A stretch of 64,000 bases of DNA from Streptomyces sp. MMG1121 (lineage in GTDB: Bacteria > Actinomycetota > Actinomycetes > Streptomycetales > Streptomycetaceae), in contig NZ_LGDV01000118.1 in NCBI RefSeq assembly GCF_001280015.1, positions 62,001 to 126,000 of the forward strand, in the 5' to 3' direction. Positions within the stretch are counted from its first letter, which is position 1. Every line of letters begins with the position of its first letter. The position numbers and the translations under genes were made by a program. Positions 1 to 8,452 of the stretch are shown piece by piece. The notes under the pieces were generated by a model. That model made no database searches and was not told the origin of the DNA. It worked only from the letters and a program-made list of their open reading frames with translations.

Positions 1-1
1 G

Positions 2-793
2 GCCCTGTCGGCCGTCATGATCCCCTCCGCGAACAACATCGCCCGGCTGCTGGCGCGCTGGGACGCGGGCTCGGAGGCGGCGTTCGTCAAGAAGATGAAC
101 GCGACCGCCAAGGAGCTGGGGATGACGAACACGACGTACACCGACCCCTCGGGGCTGACGCCGTCCACCGTCTCCACCGCCGAGGACCAGGTGAAGCTCG
201 GGCGCGCGGTCGTCAAGAACCCCGCCCTGGTCGCCATCACCAGCGCGGCCAGCTGGACCGACCCCTCCGGCCACAACTGGACCAACGTCAACACGCTGCC
301 GTACCTCATCGGCGCCATCGGCATCAAGACCGGCAGCACCACCGCGGCCGGCGGCAATCTGCTCTTCGCCTCCCGCAAGACGGTCGGCGGGCAGACGGTG
401 ACGGTCGTCGGCGCGATACTCGGCCAGCACAAGGGGCCGTCGATCCTCGACACGGTCAACGCCGTCAGCAAGACCGCGCTGCTCGCCGCACAGAACGCGC
501 TGACCTCGGAGAAGATCCTGAAGAAGGGTGACGTGGTCGGCTACGTGGACGACCAGCTCGGCGGCCAGACCCCGATCGTCGTCACCAAGGACGTCACCGC
601 GGTCGGCTGGTCCGGGCTGAAGGTGAAGCTGTCGTTCGCCTCCGACTCCGTCCCGCACACCGCGAAGGCGGGCACCCGCGTCGGGACGCTCACCGTGGGT
701 GACGGTTCGGCCGGAGCGGTGAAGGTTCCGGTAGCCCTGCAGAAGGATCTGGCCGAGCCCGGTTTCGGCGCCAAGCTGACCCGTCTGAGCTGA
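2..793 (+). CDS. D-alanyl-D-alanine carboxypeptidase (5' end missing)
   Basis: This is the C-terminal part of a penicillin-binding-protein-5-type serine DD-carboxypeptidase (family S11), which trims the terminal D-Ala from peptidoglycan pentapeptides outside the membrane. The reading frame is open from base 2, so the start and the catalytic SxxK lie upstream of the window. The visible SAN tripeptide near the beginning fits the second active-site motif (SxN). KTG, the third motif, is seen in the segment GIKTGSTTAAGGNL. The C-terminal ~90 residues form a beta-rich domain like PBP5 domain II. The call is confident at family level; substrate and regulation cannot be judged from a partial gene. 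Confidence 0.9.
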   Translation, partial: ALSAVMIPSANNIARLLARWDAGSEAAFVKKMNATAKELGMTNTTYTDPSGLTPSTVSTAEDQVKLGRAVVKNPALVAITSAASWTDPSGHNWTNVNTLPYLIGAIGIKTGSTTAAGGNLLFASRKTVGGQTVTVVGAILGQHKGPSILDTVNAVSKTALLAAQNALTSEKILKKGDVVGYVDDQLGGQTPIVVTKDVTAVGWSGLKVKLSFASDSVPHTAKAGTRVGTLTVGDGSAGAVKVPVALQKDLAEPGFGAKLTRLS

Positions 794-1015
794 CCCGCCC
801 GGGCGGTCGCACCGCGCTGACGCACCCCCCTGCCCCACCCGCGCACCCCGTCGACGGAGCCCCACCCGGGAGCCCCGCGGCGGGGTGCGTGCTAGCGTCA
901 CGAATCGGGGCAGGTCGCCGGTCACGGGACGGGACGGCGAACTGGACGAGAAGCGGCCGGGAACTCCGAGGGACGCGGCCGAGAACAGAAGACGGGACAC
1001 GGGGAGTGCCTTCAG

Positions 1016-2914
1016 GTGGCCACAGCGGAGCCGACACGCGCCGACGACGCCGATCCGGGCCCGGGAACCGCCCCGGGGTCCGGCACGCGAATACGCCTGT
1101 CCACGGCTGATACGGCCGACAGGGCTGATACGGACAGGGCCGACACCGGTCGTACGACCACGACCACACCCGGCACCGGTCCGGCAGAGCCGCCGACCGG
1201 CAGACTCGCGCGCCTCCTCGTCGCCGCCGAGCCCCTGCGGCAGCGGCTGCTTCTGCATCCTGTGCTGTCCGTCACCGCGCTCGCGGGCGTCCTGCACATC
1301 ATCTGGTTCTTCACCTTCGCGAACAGCGGCGGCGATCTCGCGGCGCAGGACGCCTGGGCCGAGTTCGTCGGCCGGCACCCGGACTCGGCGTACAACCTCG
1401 CCTGGTACGGGGGCATGCACCCGGTGTCGTACAGCGTCGTGTCGCCGTATCTGATGGCCGTCCTCGGCGTCCGTACGACGATGATGATCGCCGGGACCGT
1501 GTCCGCGGGCCTGCTGACCCTGGTCCTGATCCGCAGCCGGGCGGTGAAGAACCCGCTGTGGGCCTCGCTCGCCGGGGTCCTCGCGCTGCTGGCCAACGCG
1601 GTGTCGGGCCGGGTGACCTTCGGGCTCGGCACGATGTTCGGGCTCGGCGCGGTCGCGGCCGTGTTCTGCTGGCCGCACCGGTGGCGGCACAAACGCTGGG
1701 CGAAGGCGCTGGTCGCCGCCCCGCTGGCCGGGCTGTCCACCATGGCCTCGCCCGTCTCGGGGCTGTTCGTGGGCCTCGTCGCGGTCGCGCTGTTCCTGCA
1801 GAAGCGGCGACCGGGCGCCTGGGCGCTGGGGATCGCGCCGGCGGCGGTGGTCGCCGCGTCGTACTTCCTCTTCCCGTTCTCCGGCACACAGCCGATGACG
1901 ATCGGCTCGGTGATACTGCCGCTGCTGTACGGCCTGCTGTGCCTGTTCCTGGTGCCGAAGCAGTGGGTGACCGTACGGCTGACGGCGGCCGTCTACAGCC
2001 TCGGCGTGGTGCTGGTGTGGCTGATCAGCTCGCAGATCGGGTCGAACATCTCGCGGCTGCCGATGATGTTCGCGGGGGCGACGCTGATCGCGGCGCTGCC
2101 GTTCACGGTGCCGAAGTCGCGCAAGTGGTACCTGACCGTCGTCGCGTTCCTGGGCTTCGTCGGCTGGATCGGCTTCAAGTCGGTCGACGACATCATCCAC
2201 ACCACCCCGGCCGCGTCGTGGGCGCGGGAGCTGGCGCCGCTGGTGAACCAGTTGCAGAGGGTCGGCGCCGAGAAGGGCCGGGTCGAGGTCGTCCCGGCGC
2301 GCTCGCACCGCGAGGCCTCCGCGCTCGCGCCGTACGTCAATCTGGCACGCGGCTGGAACCGGCAGGCCGACATGGAGCGCAACCCGCTCTTCTACGACGA
2401 CACGCTCAACTCGGCGAACTACCACGAGTGGCTCCAGCGGTGGGCCGTGCACTTCGTCGTGCTGCCGAAGGACAACCCTGACGGGGACGGCGGTGAGCGG
2501 GAGCGGGCGCTGCTCCAGCGGGGGATGCCGTATCTGACGCAGATCTGGGGCGACGCCAACTGGCAGCTGTTCAAGGTGACCGACCCGGCGCCGCTCGCCG
2601 AGCCGAACGCGGTGGTGGACCGTGCCGAGCAGGGTGAGATGACGCTGGAGGTGCACAAGGCCGGACGGATCCTGATCAAGATCCCGTACTCGCCGTGGCT
2701 GAGCATCGTCGACGCGCACGGCAAGAGCCTGAAGGCGCCGCAGCAGACCAAGGAGAAGACGTACGTCAACGTCAACGGGTGCCTGATGGAGACGCCCGAG
2801 GACGCGAAGGGCGACAAGTGGACGATGCTGATCGCTCCGCGGTCCGGTACGTACCGGTTGGCTGCGCCGTACCAGCTGCCCCGCGGCACACCGTGCCCTG
2901 ACGCCCTGAAGTGA
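1016..2914 (+). CDS. polytopic membrane protein, possibly GT-C-like glycosyltransferase
   Basis: The product has 632 residues with a GTG start. It has a ~75-residue hydrophilic, Asp/Thr-rich N-terminus, about ten hydrophobic segments (residues ~85-400) and a C-terminal soluble region of ~230 residues. Such Streptomyces proteins are often labelled MFS transporters. However, the long loop after the first helix with spaced Asp residues (GGDLAAQDAW) and a C-terminal stretch like YHEWLQRWAVHFVVLP recall GT-C polyprenyl-linked glycosyltransferases, so cell-envelope sugar transfer is my inference. It lies 222 bp after the carboxypeptidase and converges with the next gene, with only 15 bp between the stops. 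Confidence 0.6.
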   Translation: MATAEPTRADDADPGPGTAPGSGTRIRLSTADTADRADTDRADTGRTTTTTPGTGPAEPPTGRLARLLVAAEPLRQRLLLHPVLSVTALAGVLHIIWFFTFANSGGDLAAQDAWAEFVGRHPDSAYNLAWYGGMHPVSYSVVSPYLMAVLGVRTTMMIAGTVSAGLLTLVLIRSRAVKNPLWASLAGVLALLANAVSGRVTFGLGTMFGLGAVAAVFCWPHRWRHKRWAKALVAAPLAGLSTMASPVSGLFVGLVAVALFLQKRRPGAWALGIAPAAVVAASYFLFPFSGTQPMTIGSVILPLLYGLLCLFLVPKQWVTVRLTAAVYSLGVVLVWLISSQIGSNISRLPMMFAGATLIAALPFTVPKSRKWYLTVVAFLGFVGWIGFKSVDDIIHTTPAASWARELAPLVNQLQRVGAEKGRVEVVPARSHREASALAPYVNLARGWNRQADMERNPLFYDDTLNSANYHEWLQRWAVHFVVLPKDNPDGDGGERERALLQRGMPYLTQIWGDANWQLFKVTDPAPLAEPNAVVDRAEQGEMTLEVHKAGRILIKIPYSPWLSIVDAHGKSLKAPQQTKEKTYVNVNGCLMETPEDAKGDKWTMLIAPRSGTYRLAAPYQLPRGTPCPDALK

Positions 2915-2929
2915 TCCGCGGCACGTGGT

Positions 2930-3775
2930 TCAGGATTCCCGGAGTTCTCCCACGTACCTGTCCGTGCCCGGCACCGTCGGGATGAAGGGGGCCAGTAGTT
3001 CTGTGTGGCCCAGGCCCGAGGCGGCGACGTCGGTGGCCCGGTCCGTGAAGTGGTCCTGCCAGCATCGCCTCGGGTCCGACTCCAGGAACCACAGCAGGGT
3101 CAGGCGGGTGTCGGTCGCCTCCACCTGTTTCACGTAGGTCATGCGGTCGCCGGGCAGGGGCGTGGGGCGGAAGAGCGTGACCATGGCGGCCGGGGAGCCC
3201 GCCAGGCGGCGGGGGAGCTCGCGGGTGCGGAGCCATTCCAGGAGCTGTGGGCGCTGTTCCGGCGAGTCCGCGTCCATCACCTCCAGGACCAGGCCGGCGT
3301 ACGGGTGGTCGAGGGCGTGGAAGTCCCTGGGGCCGGCCGCGCCGTCGCGGTAGACCGTCGCCTCGTGGTCCTGGAAGGCCGTGAAGACGTGGGTACGGTC
3401 GTGGTGGACGCGGGCGTCGCGGTTGAGGCGCTTGTTGATGGCGACGGTCCACTTCATGTGGTCGTCGTAGCGGCCGGCGGTGATCCAGTACGTGGAGAGG
3501 TAGCAGCCGGCGGTCACCGGCTGGGCGATCGCCGACTTCTCGGGGCGGCGCAGCAGCTGCAGGTCCCTCGTCGCCACCCAGCGCCGGCCCGCGTACATCC
3601 AGGGCATGGCCATCGCGCCGGCGTAGTAGTGGTCGTCCTCGTACCAGCGGTTGTAGGCGTACTCGTGGCCGGGATGCGGCTCGACCATGGTGATCAGGGC
3701 ATGGCCCGGGTGGACGCCGTACGGGCCCACGGCGGCCAGTTCGCCGTACGTCTCGCTGCGGGTGTCCTCGCTCAT
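2930..3775 (-). CDS. conserved protein with EthD-like dimeric alpha/beta-barrel character
   Basis: The product has 281 residues. The N-terminal segment NRWYEDDHYYAGAM resembles the small alpha/beta-barrel (EthD/DUF) proteins whose first strand leads into a W-Y-(E/D)-x-x-H helix. No catalytic function is recognised. I chose the ATG at 3775 rather than the longer frame from 3841 because AGGGGG precedes it at good spacing, and because the longer frame would run through the palindromic operator at 3822-3838. It is divergent from the SDR gene at 3866 and shares that operator, which suggests a role in the same catabolic regulon, perhaps handling a small hydrophobic intermediate. Confidence 0.6.
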   Translation of the reverse strand: MSEDTRSETYGELAAVGPYGVHPGHALITMVEPHPGHEYAYNRWYEDDHYYAGAMAMPWMYAGRRWVATRDLQLLRRPEKSAIAQPVTAGCYLSTYWITAGRYDDHMKWTVAINKRLNRDARVHHDRTHVFTAFQDHEATVYRDGAAGPRDFHALDHPYAGLVLEVMDADSPEQRPQLLEWLRTRELPRRLAGSPAAMVTLFRPTPLPGDRMTYVKQVEATDTRLTLLWFLESDPRRCWQDHFTDRATDVAASGLGHTELLAPFIPTVPGTDRYVGELRES

Positions 3776-3821
3776 GCGGTTCCCCCTCCGTCCCCTTCCG
3801 TCCTTCTGCGGTCGCCCATAC

Positions 3822-3838
3822 TCTGACGCCCCGTCAGA
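3822..3838. promoter_or_regulatory. 17-bp palindromic operator, regulon site 1
   Basis: TCTGACGCCCCGTCAGA is a perfect palindrome with 7-bp arms and a 3-bp centre. It lies between the divergent starts at 3775 (minus) and 3866 (plus). It belongs to the family of ten related sites found across this window. Confidence 0.75.
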
Positions 3839-3865
3839 CAAAGCGCCAGGGTCCGGGAGGCCTCC

Positions 3866-4654
3866 ATGTCACTGCTCACCGGCAAGACCGTCGTCGTCTC
3901 GGGAGTCGGCGCAGGGCTCGGTCACCAGGTCGCCGCCGCCGTCGTACGGGACGGCGGGAACGCGGTGCTCGGGGCGCGCACCGAGGCGAACCTCGCCAAG
4001 AGCGCGACGGAGATCGACCCCGGCGGCACGCGGACGGCGTACCGGGCGACCGACATCACCGACGAGGGGCAGTGCGAGACGCTGGCCGCGCTGGCGCGGG
4101 AGCGGTTCGGGGGCGTCGACGCGGTGGTGCACGTGGCCGCCTGGGACTCGTACTTCGGCGGGGTCGAGGACGCGGACTTCGCGACCTGGGCCTCGGTCAT
4201 CGACGTGAACCTGCTCGGGACGCTGCGGATGACGCGGGCCTGCCTGCCGGCGCTGGAGGCGGGCGGTGGCGGATCCGTCGTCTTCGTCGGGACGCAGTCG
4301 GCCGTGGCCGCGCCCTCGCAGGTGCGGCAGGCGGCGTACGCCGCGTCGAAGGGGGCGCTGACGAGCGCGATGTACTCCCTCGCACGGGAGCTGGGGCCGC
4401 GGCGGATCCGGGTCAACACCGTGCTGCCGGGCTGGATGTGGGGGCCGCCCGTGCAGGCGTACGTCCAGTTCACCGCGCTGACGGAGGGGGTGCCGGAGGC
4501 GGAGGTGCTGGGGCGGCTGACGGAACGGATGGCGCTGCCGGAGCTGGCGACGGACGGGGACGTGGCGGACGCGGCGGTGTTCCTGGCCTCGGACCGGGCG
4601 CGGGCCATCACGGGGCAGTCGCTGCTGGTCAACGCGGGCGAACTGATGCGGTGA
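3866..4654 (+). CDS. short-chain dehydrogenase/reductase
   Basis: This is a classical SDR of 262 residues, expected to reduce or oxidise an alcohol/ketone with NAD(P)(H). The nucleotide-binding turn is GVGAGLG near residue 13 (the usual TGxxxGxG with a Val variation). Asn/Asp-rich strand 4 and a YAASK catalytic Tyr-Lys pair near residue 155 are visible. The C-terminal ITGQSLLVNAG ending is typical. The gene starts 28 bp after the palindromic operator at 3822, so it is a likely member of the TCTGACG regulon. The substrate is unknown. The stop codon lies inside a 13-bp tandem repeat. Confidence 0.9.
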   Translation: MSLLTGKTVVVSGVGAGLGHQVAAAVVRDGGNAVLGARTEANLAKSATEIDPGGTRTAYRATDITDEGQCETLAALARERFGGVDAVVHVAAWDSYFGGVEDADFATWASVIDVNLLGTLRMTRACLPALEAGGGGSVVFVGTQSAVAAPSQVRQAAYAASKGALTSAMYSLARELGPRRIRVNTVLPGWMWGPPVQAYVQFTALTEGVPEAEVLGRLTERMALPELATDGDVADAAVFLASDRARAITGQSLLVNAGELMR

Positions 4655-4680
4655 GCTGATGCGGTGACCTGATGGGTGAG
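4643..4680. repeat. three 13-bp tandem repeats over the SDR stop codon
   Basis: The unit CTGATGCGGTGAG recurs three times (4643-4655, 4656-4668, 4669-4680; the last copy lacks one base). The SDR stop TGA (4652-4654) lies in the first copy, so each later copy brings another TGA in phase variants. Confidence 0.8.
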
Positions 4681-4757
4681 TTCATGTTGGTGAACATCAG
4701 TCACCACATCGAACGATTTTGCCTTGACTTGACCTTACGCTCGCTTGTCGTGTTCAC

Positions 4758-6347
4758 ATGACCACACCCACGATCGAGCACATGAACAGTCTCGACTGGG
4801 CCGTGCTCATCGGCTACTTCGGTGTGATGGTGGCGATCGGCGTCTGGTCGCACAAGCGCGTGGACGACGTCTCCGACTTCTTCACGGCCGGCGGCAAGAT
4901 GCCCTGGTGGCTGTCCGGCATCTCGCACCACATGTCGGGCTACAGCGCGGTGATGTTCACCGGGTACGCGGGCATCGCCTACACCTACGGCGTCACCTCC
5001 TTCGTCACCTGGTCCTTCCCCATCGCACTGGGCATCGCCATCGGGTCGAGGCTGTTCGCGCCCCGGATCAACCGGCTGCGCTCCCGGCTCCATGTGGCCT
5101 CCCCGCTGGAGTACCTGAAGAACCGTTACAACCTCTCCACCCAGCAGGCGCTCGCCTGGTCCGGCATGCTGCTGAAGATCGTGGACGTGGCCGCCAAGTG
5201 GGCCGCCATCGCCACCCTGTTGTCGGTGTTCACCGGGGTCACCCTCAACCAGGGCATCCTCATCACCGGCGCGATCACGGCCGTGTACTGCACGATCGGC
5301 GGTCTGTGGGCGGACGCCCTGACCGAACTCGGCCAGTTCGTCATCCAGTTGCTCGCCGGCGTCTCGATGTTCGTGGCGGTCGTACTGAAGCTGAACGACA
5401 AGCACATCGGCTTCTTCGACGCCTGGAACCAGCCCGCCCTGCACGGGCACGGCAAGGGGCTGGTCGGCCCGTACGGCACGGTGTTCCTGCTGGCCTTCCT
5501 GTTCATCAAGCTCTTCGAGTACAACGGCGGCATGCTCAACCAGGCGCAGCGCTACATGGCGACGGGCAGCGCGCGCGAGGCCGAGCGCGGGGCCCGGCTG
5601 TCGGCGATCCTGTGGCTGGTCTGGCCGGTCGTCCTCTTCTTCCCCATGTGGATGTCCCCGCTGCTGGTGCACGCGCAGAAACCGGACGGCTCGGACTCCT
5701 ACGGCCTGATGACCGAACAGCTCCTGCCGCACGGCCTGTTGGGCCTGGTGATCGTCGGCTTCTTCTCCCACACGATGGCCATGTGCTCCTCCGACGCCAA
5801 CGCCATCTCCGCCGTCTTCACCCGGGACGTGGCACCGGTGCTGTCGGCACGGGCGCGGGCGTGGGGGCAGCGTTCGGGGCTGGTCGCGGCCCGCGTGACG
5901 ACGGTGGTCTTCCTCGGCCTGTCCATGGCGGTGGCGACCCAGGTCGACTCCCCCACGTTCAAGGACATCATCACCGTCGTCATCAAGTGGGTGGCCGGTC
6001 TGATGGGCCCGATCGCGATTCCGATGATGCTGGGTCTGCTCCGGCCGTTCCGCCGCTCCGGCCCGACGGCGGCGCTCACCAGCTGGGCTGCGGGCCTGCT
6101 GGCGTTCTGGCTGGTCAACTACCCCATCAACTGGAACGTCTCCGGCGGAGTCCCGCTCCAGTACCAGGTCTCGGTGCCGCTGGCGGTGTCCCTGGTGCTG
6201 TACATCCTGATCGGCTATCTGAAGCCGGAGGACACGCCCGAGCGCCTGGCGATCATCGAGAAGGTCAACACCGACGGGGACGCGGCAGCGGCGGTGCCGA
6301 CGGCCGCGGACGACAATGCGCTGGGAGCTCCCAACCAGGCCCTGTAG
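4758..6347 (+). CDS. sodium:solute symporter family protein
   Basis: This 529-residue integral membrane protein of the SSS (solute:Na+ symporter) family has about 13 hydrophobic segments. Features include the early DDVSDFFTAGGKMPWWLSG region typical of the family, a Gly-rich TM2, and the KLFEYNGGMLNQAQRYMATGSAREAERG loop characteristic of sugar/carboxylate-type members. The substrate cannot be read from sequence. The ATG at 4758 has no clear Shine-Dalgarno sequence, so it may be leaderless; an internal ATG at 4782 is an alternative. It converges with the ADP-ribosylglycohydrolase-like gene. Confidence 0.85.
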   Translation: MTTPTIEHMNSLDWAVLIGYFGVMVAIGVWSHKRVDDVSDFFTAGGKMPWWLSGISHHMSGYSAVMFTGYAGIAYTYGVTSFVTWSFPIALGIAIGSRLFAPRINRLRSRLHVASPLEYLKNRYNLSTQQALAWSGMLLKIVDVAAKWAAIATLLSVFTGVTLNQGILITGAITAVYCTIGGLWADALTELGQFVIQLLAGVSMFVAVVLKLNDKHIGFFDAWNQPALHGHGKGLVGPYGTVFLLAFLFIKLFEYNGGMLNQAQRYMATGSAREAERGARLSAILWLVWPVVLFFPMWMSPLLVHAQKPDGSDSYGLMTEQLLPHGLLGLVIVGFFSHTMAMCSSDANAISAVFTRDVAPVLSARARAWGQRSGLVAARVTTVVFLGLSMAVATQVDSPTFKDIITVVIKWVAGLMGPIAIPMMLGLLRPFRRSGPTAALTSWAAGLLAFWLVNYPINWNVSGGVPLQYQVSVPLAVSLVLYILIGYLKPEDTPERLAIIEKVNTDGDAAAAVPTAADDNALGAPNQAL

Positions 6348-6400
6348 ACCGCCAGTTGATCGTCGATCGGCTTGAACGGAGCAAACGGACCAGGCCGGCT

Positions 6401-7516
6401 TCAGGCCCGCGGATACCGGGCCAGCCACCCCGGCGAGGACCCCGCCGGGCCGTGCAGCGCCGGTCCCTGGGTCATCTCCATCGCGAAGTCGTCGGCCAGT
6501 TCCAGGATCGTCGGACGGCCCTCCAGCTCGGTCAGCCAGGCCGGGGGGAGGGCCGTTTCGCCGTGCAGGGCGCCGAGGAGGCCGCCGGTCAGGGCGCCCG
6601 CCGCCGCCGAGGGGCCGCTCTGGTTGACCGCCAGGCAGAGGCCGTGGCGGACGTCCTCGCCGACCAGGGCGCAGTACACGGAGGCCGCGAGGAGGCCGTC
6701 CGCCGTGCCGTCGCCGGCCAGTTCCTCCACGCGGGTCGGGCTCGGGATGCCCTGGCGTACCGCGCCGAGGGCGTGCTGCAGGCCGTCCGAGACGGGCTGG
6801 TGGCCGGGGCGGGCGGAGAGCAGGGAGAGGGCCCGCTGCACGGCACCGTCGAGGCTCTCGCCCCGGGCCAGCGCGTGCACGATCACGGCGTACGCGCCCG
6901 CCGACAGACAGGCGATCGAATGCCCGTGACTCTGTGCCGCGCACTCCACCGCCAGCTGCGCGACGAGCTGTGGCTCCCAGCCGACCAGCAGGCCGAACGG
7001 CGCCGAGCGGGCGACGGCTTCCGGGCCCAGTTCACCGGGATTCTTGGGCGTCTCCAGCGTGCCCATGGCCTCGTCGCCGAAGCCGATGAGCAGGGCCCGG
7101 CTCGGCTCGCGGCGGGCGTACAGCCACTCCTCGCGCGCCAGCCAGCCGTCGTCCTTGCGGCGCTCGTCCGGCCCCCAGTCCCGCTGGGTCGCCGCCCAGC
7201 GCCGATAGGCCCGGTGCAGATCGGTCGGCGGATGCCAGGCGCCGGTGTCCCGGCGCACCTGGGCGCGTATCAGACCGTCCACCGTGAAGAGGGTGAGCTG
7301 GGTGTGGTGCGTGACCGTGCCGCGCCGGCCCTGCCCGAAGGCGAGGTCGAGCAGCCCCTCGGGACCGTAGGCGGCCCGGATCTCCTCCAGGGACAGCGGA
7401 TCGGCGGGCGCGCCGAGCGCGTCGCCCACGGCGGCCCCGAGCAGTGTGCCGCGCACCCTGCTCCGGAAGTCCTGCTGCTCGGCGCGTCCCCAGACGGCGC
7501 CGGACGTCGTACCCAC
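6401..7516 (-). CDS. ADP-ribosylglycohydrolase-fold protein, metal ligands apparently lost
   Basis: The product has 371 residues. The N-terminal GTLLGAAVGDALGAP segment is a hallmark of the DraG/ARH family, which removes ADP-ribose from proteins using two Mg2+ ions. The usual T-D-D-T metal motif is here THHTQLTL, and the late DxDTxGAIxG motif is replaced by NQSGPSAAAGALTGGLLGA. Both metal-binding clusters therefore look disabled, and a binding or regulatory role is more likely than hydrolysis. I chose the GTG start at 7516 over the upstream ATG (7561) because GAGGAGG lies just ahead of it. It is a stand-alone gene convergent with the symporter. Confidence 0.75.
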   Translation of the reverse strand: MGTTSGAVWGRAEQQDFRSRVRGTLLGAAVGDALGAPADPLSLEEIRAAYGPEGLLDLAFGQGRRGTVTHHTQLTLFTVDGLIRAQVRRDTGAWHPPTDLHRAYRRWAATQRDWGPDERRKDDGWLAREEWLYARREPSRALLIGFGDEAMGTLETPKNPGELGPEAVARSAPFGLLVGWEPQLVAQLAVECAAQSHGHSIACLSAGAYAVIVHALARGESLDGAVQRALSLLSARPGHQPVSDGLQHALGAVRQGIPSPTRVEELAGDGTADGLLAASVYCALVGEDVRHGLCLAVNQSGPSAAAGALTGGLLGALHGETALPPAWLTELEGRPTILELADDFAMEMTQGPALHGPAGSSPGWLARYPRA

Positions 7517-7612
7517 TGAAGACCTCCTCACGGCACCGTCCGTCCGTACGACGCTCAGCACTGTAATCGACCCGGAACGGCCCGTTCAGTGGGGCAAACC
7601 GACCCCGAAGGT

Positions 7613-8353
7613 TCATTCCCGCCCAGTCATGAGCGCTTCGACCCCGTCAAGAACGCGGTCGAGCCCGAACGCGAGCGCGTCGGTGCCGTCCGGCTCGAAG
7701 GCGCCCTCGGCCACGGCCCGCGCGAGCGCGGGGAAGCGGTCGGCATGCCGCGCGAGCAGCTCAGCGCTCAGCCGGTCCCACTCCTCGCCCCCCTCTTCGT
7801 CGTGGTCACCGAGCTGCTGGGCGAGGTTGCGGACGAGCCCGATCAGCAGCAGGAAGACCTGGTGGCGGTGGGCGGCGCCGAGACCCGTGGGCTCCAGGGC
7901 GGCGAGCGCCGCGTCCAGCCAGGACAGCTGGCACGGGCCCATCAGCTGGCGCCGCATGGCGGTGGCCCCGAGCAGCCAGGGATGGTCGGCGTAGACGCGC
8001 GCGCAGCACCGGGTCCACTCGCGTACGGCCGCCCGCCAGTCCCCCTCCGGCACCCCGGACAGGTCCGGGGCCTCGGCCAGCACGGACTCGACCATCAGCG
8101 CGACGAGCTCGGTCTTGCCGGGGACGTACCGGTACAGGGCCATCGCCGAGACCCCGAACCCGCCCGCCACCCTGCTCATGGAGACCGCGTCCAGCCCCTC
8201 GGCGTCGGCGAGTTCGGCGGCTGCGGCGGCGATGCGCTGCGGGCTCAGCTTCGGCTTGGGCCCGCGGGTCGGCTGCCCTTGCTCGCCCCACAGCAGCGCG
8301 AGACCGGCGCGAGGGTCGCGTGGCCTGTCCTGATCCTTGTTCCGTCCGCTCAT
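7613..8353 (-). CDS. TetR-family transcriptional repressor
   Basis: The product has 246 residues. A ~45-residue N-terminal tail precedes the TetR DNA-binding domain; its recognition helix region reads VAGGFGVSAMALYRYVPGKTELVALM. The C-terminal part is the TetR_C_1-like ligand domain. The ATG at 8353 was chosen although the frame stays open upstream to 9388, because that longer frame is antisense to the hydrolase gene. It is divergent from the S33 hydrolase at 8453. Two small palindromes overlap the promoter between them, so autorepression and control of the hydrolase are inferred. Confidence 0.88.
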   Translation of the reverse strand: MSGRNKDQDRPRDPRAGLALLWGEQGQPTRGPKPKLSPQRIAAAAAELADAEGLDAVSMSRVAGGFGVSAMALYRYVPGKTELVALMVESVLAEAPDLSGVPEGDWRAAVREWTRCCARVYADHPWLLGATAMRRQLMGPCQLSWLDAALAALEPTGLGAAHRHQVFLLLIGLVRNLAQQLGDHDEEGGEEWDRLSAELLARHADRFPALARAVAEGAFEPDGTDALAFGLDRVLDGVEALMTGRE

Positions 8354-8375
8354 GAACCCTCCCGCTCGAACCCCG

Positions 8376-8441
8376 TTGACTCCGCCAGACAACTGTATAT
8401 ACCGTAAGCACATCAAAACAGCTGACGGCGTAAACAGTTTA
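8376..8441 (+). promoter_or_regulatory. promoter and palindromes between TetR and hydrolase genes
   Basis: TTGACT (8376-8381), a 16-bp spacer and TATACC (8398-8403) form a good promoter for the hydrolase. The palindrome GTATATAC (8395-8402) overlaps the -10 box. A second palindrome, TAAACAGTTTA (8431-8441), lies just before the Shine-Dalgarno AGGGGG. Either could be the TetR operator. Confidence 0.5.
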
Positions 8442-8452
8442 GGGGGAACACC

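Noticed and set aside
844..900. Palindromic GC stretch CCCCGCGGCGGGG before the membrane protein gene as a terminator
   Set aside because: The stem is only 5 bp with a 3-nt loop, which is common by chance in such GC-rich DNA.
1978..2000. CTGACGG-type strings inside coding regions as further regulon sites
   Set aside because: Similar CTGACG half-sites (e.g. near 1978, 4498 and 34270) lack the second arm at the right spacing and lie inside genes.
4701..6944. Very long minus-strand open frame (747 codons) antisense to the symporter
   Set aside because: It is a GC-rich shadow frame. Its Arg/Pro/Gly/His composition is not protein-like, and the plus-strand frame has clear SSS-family motifs.
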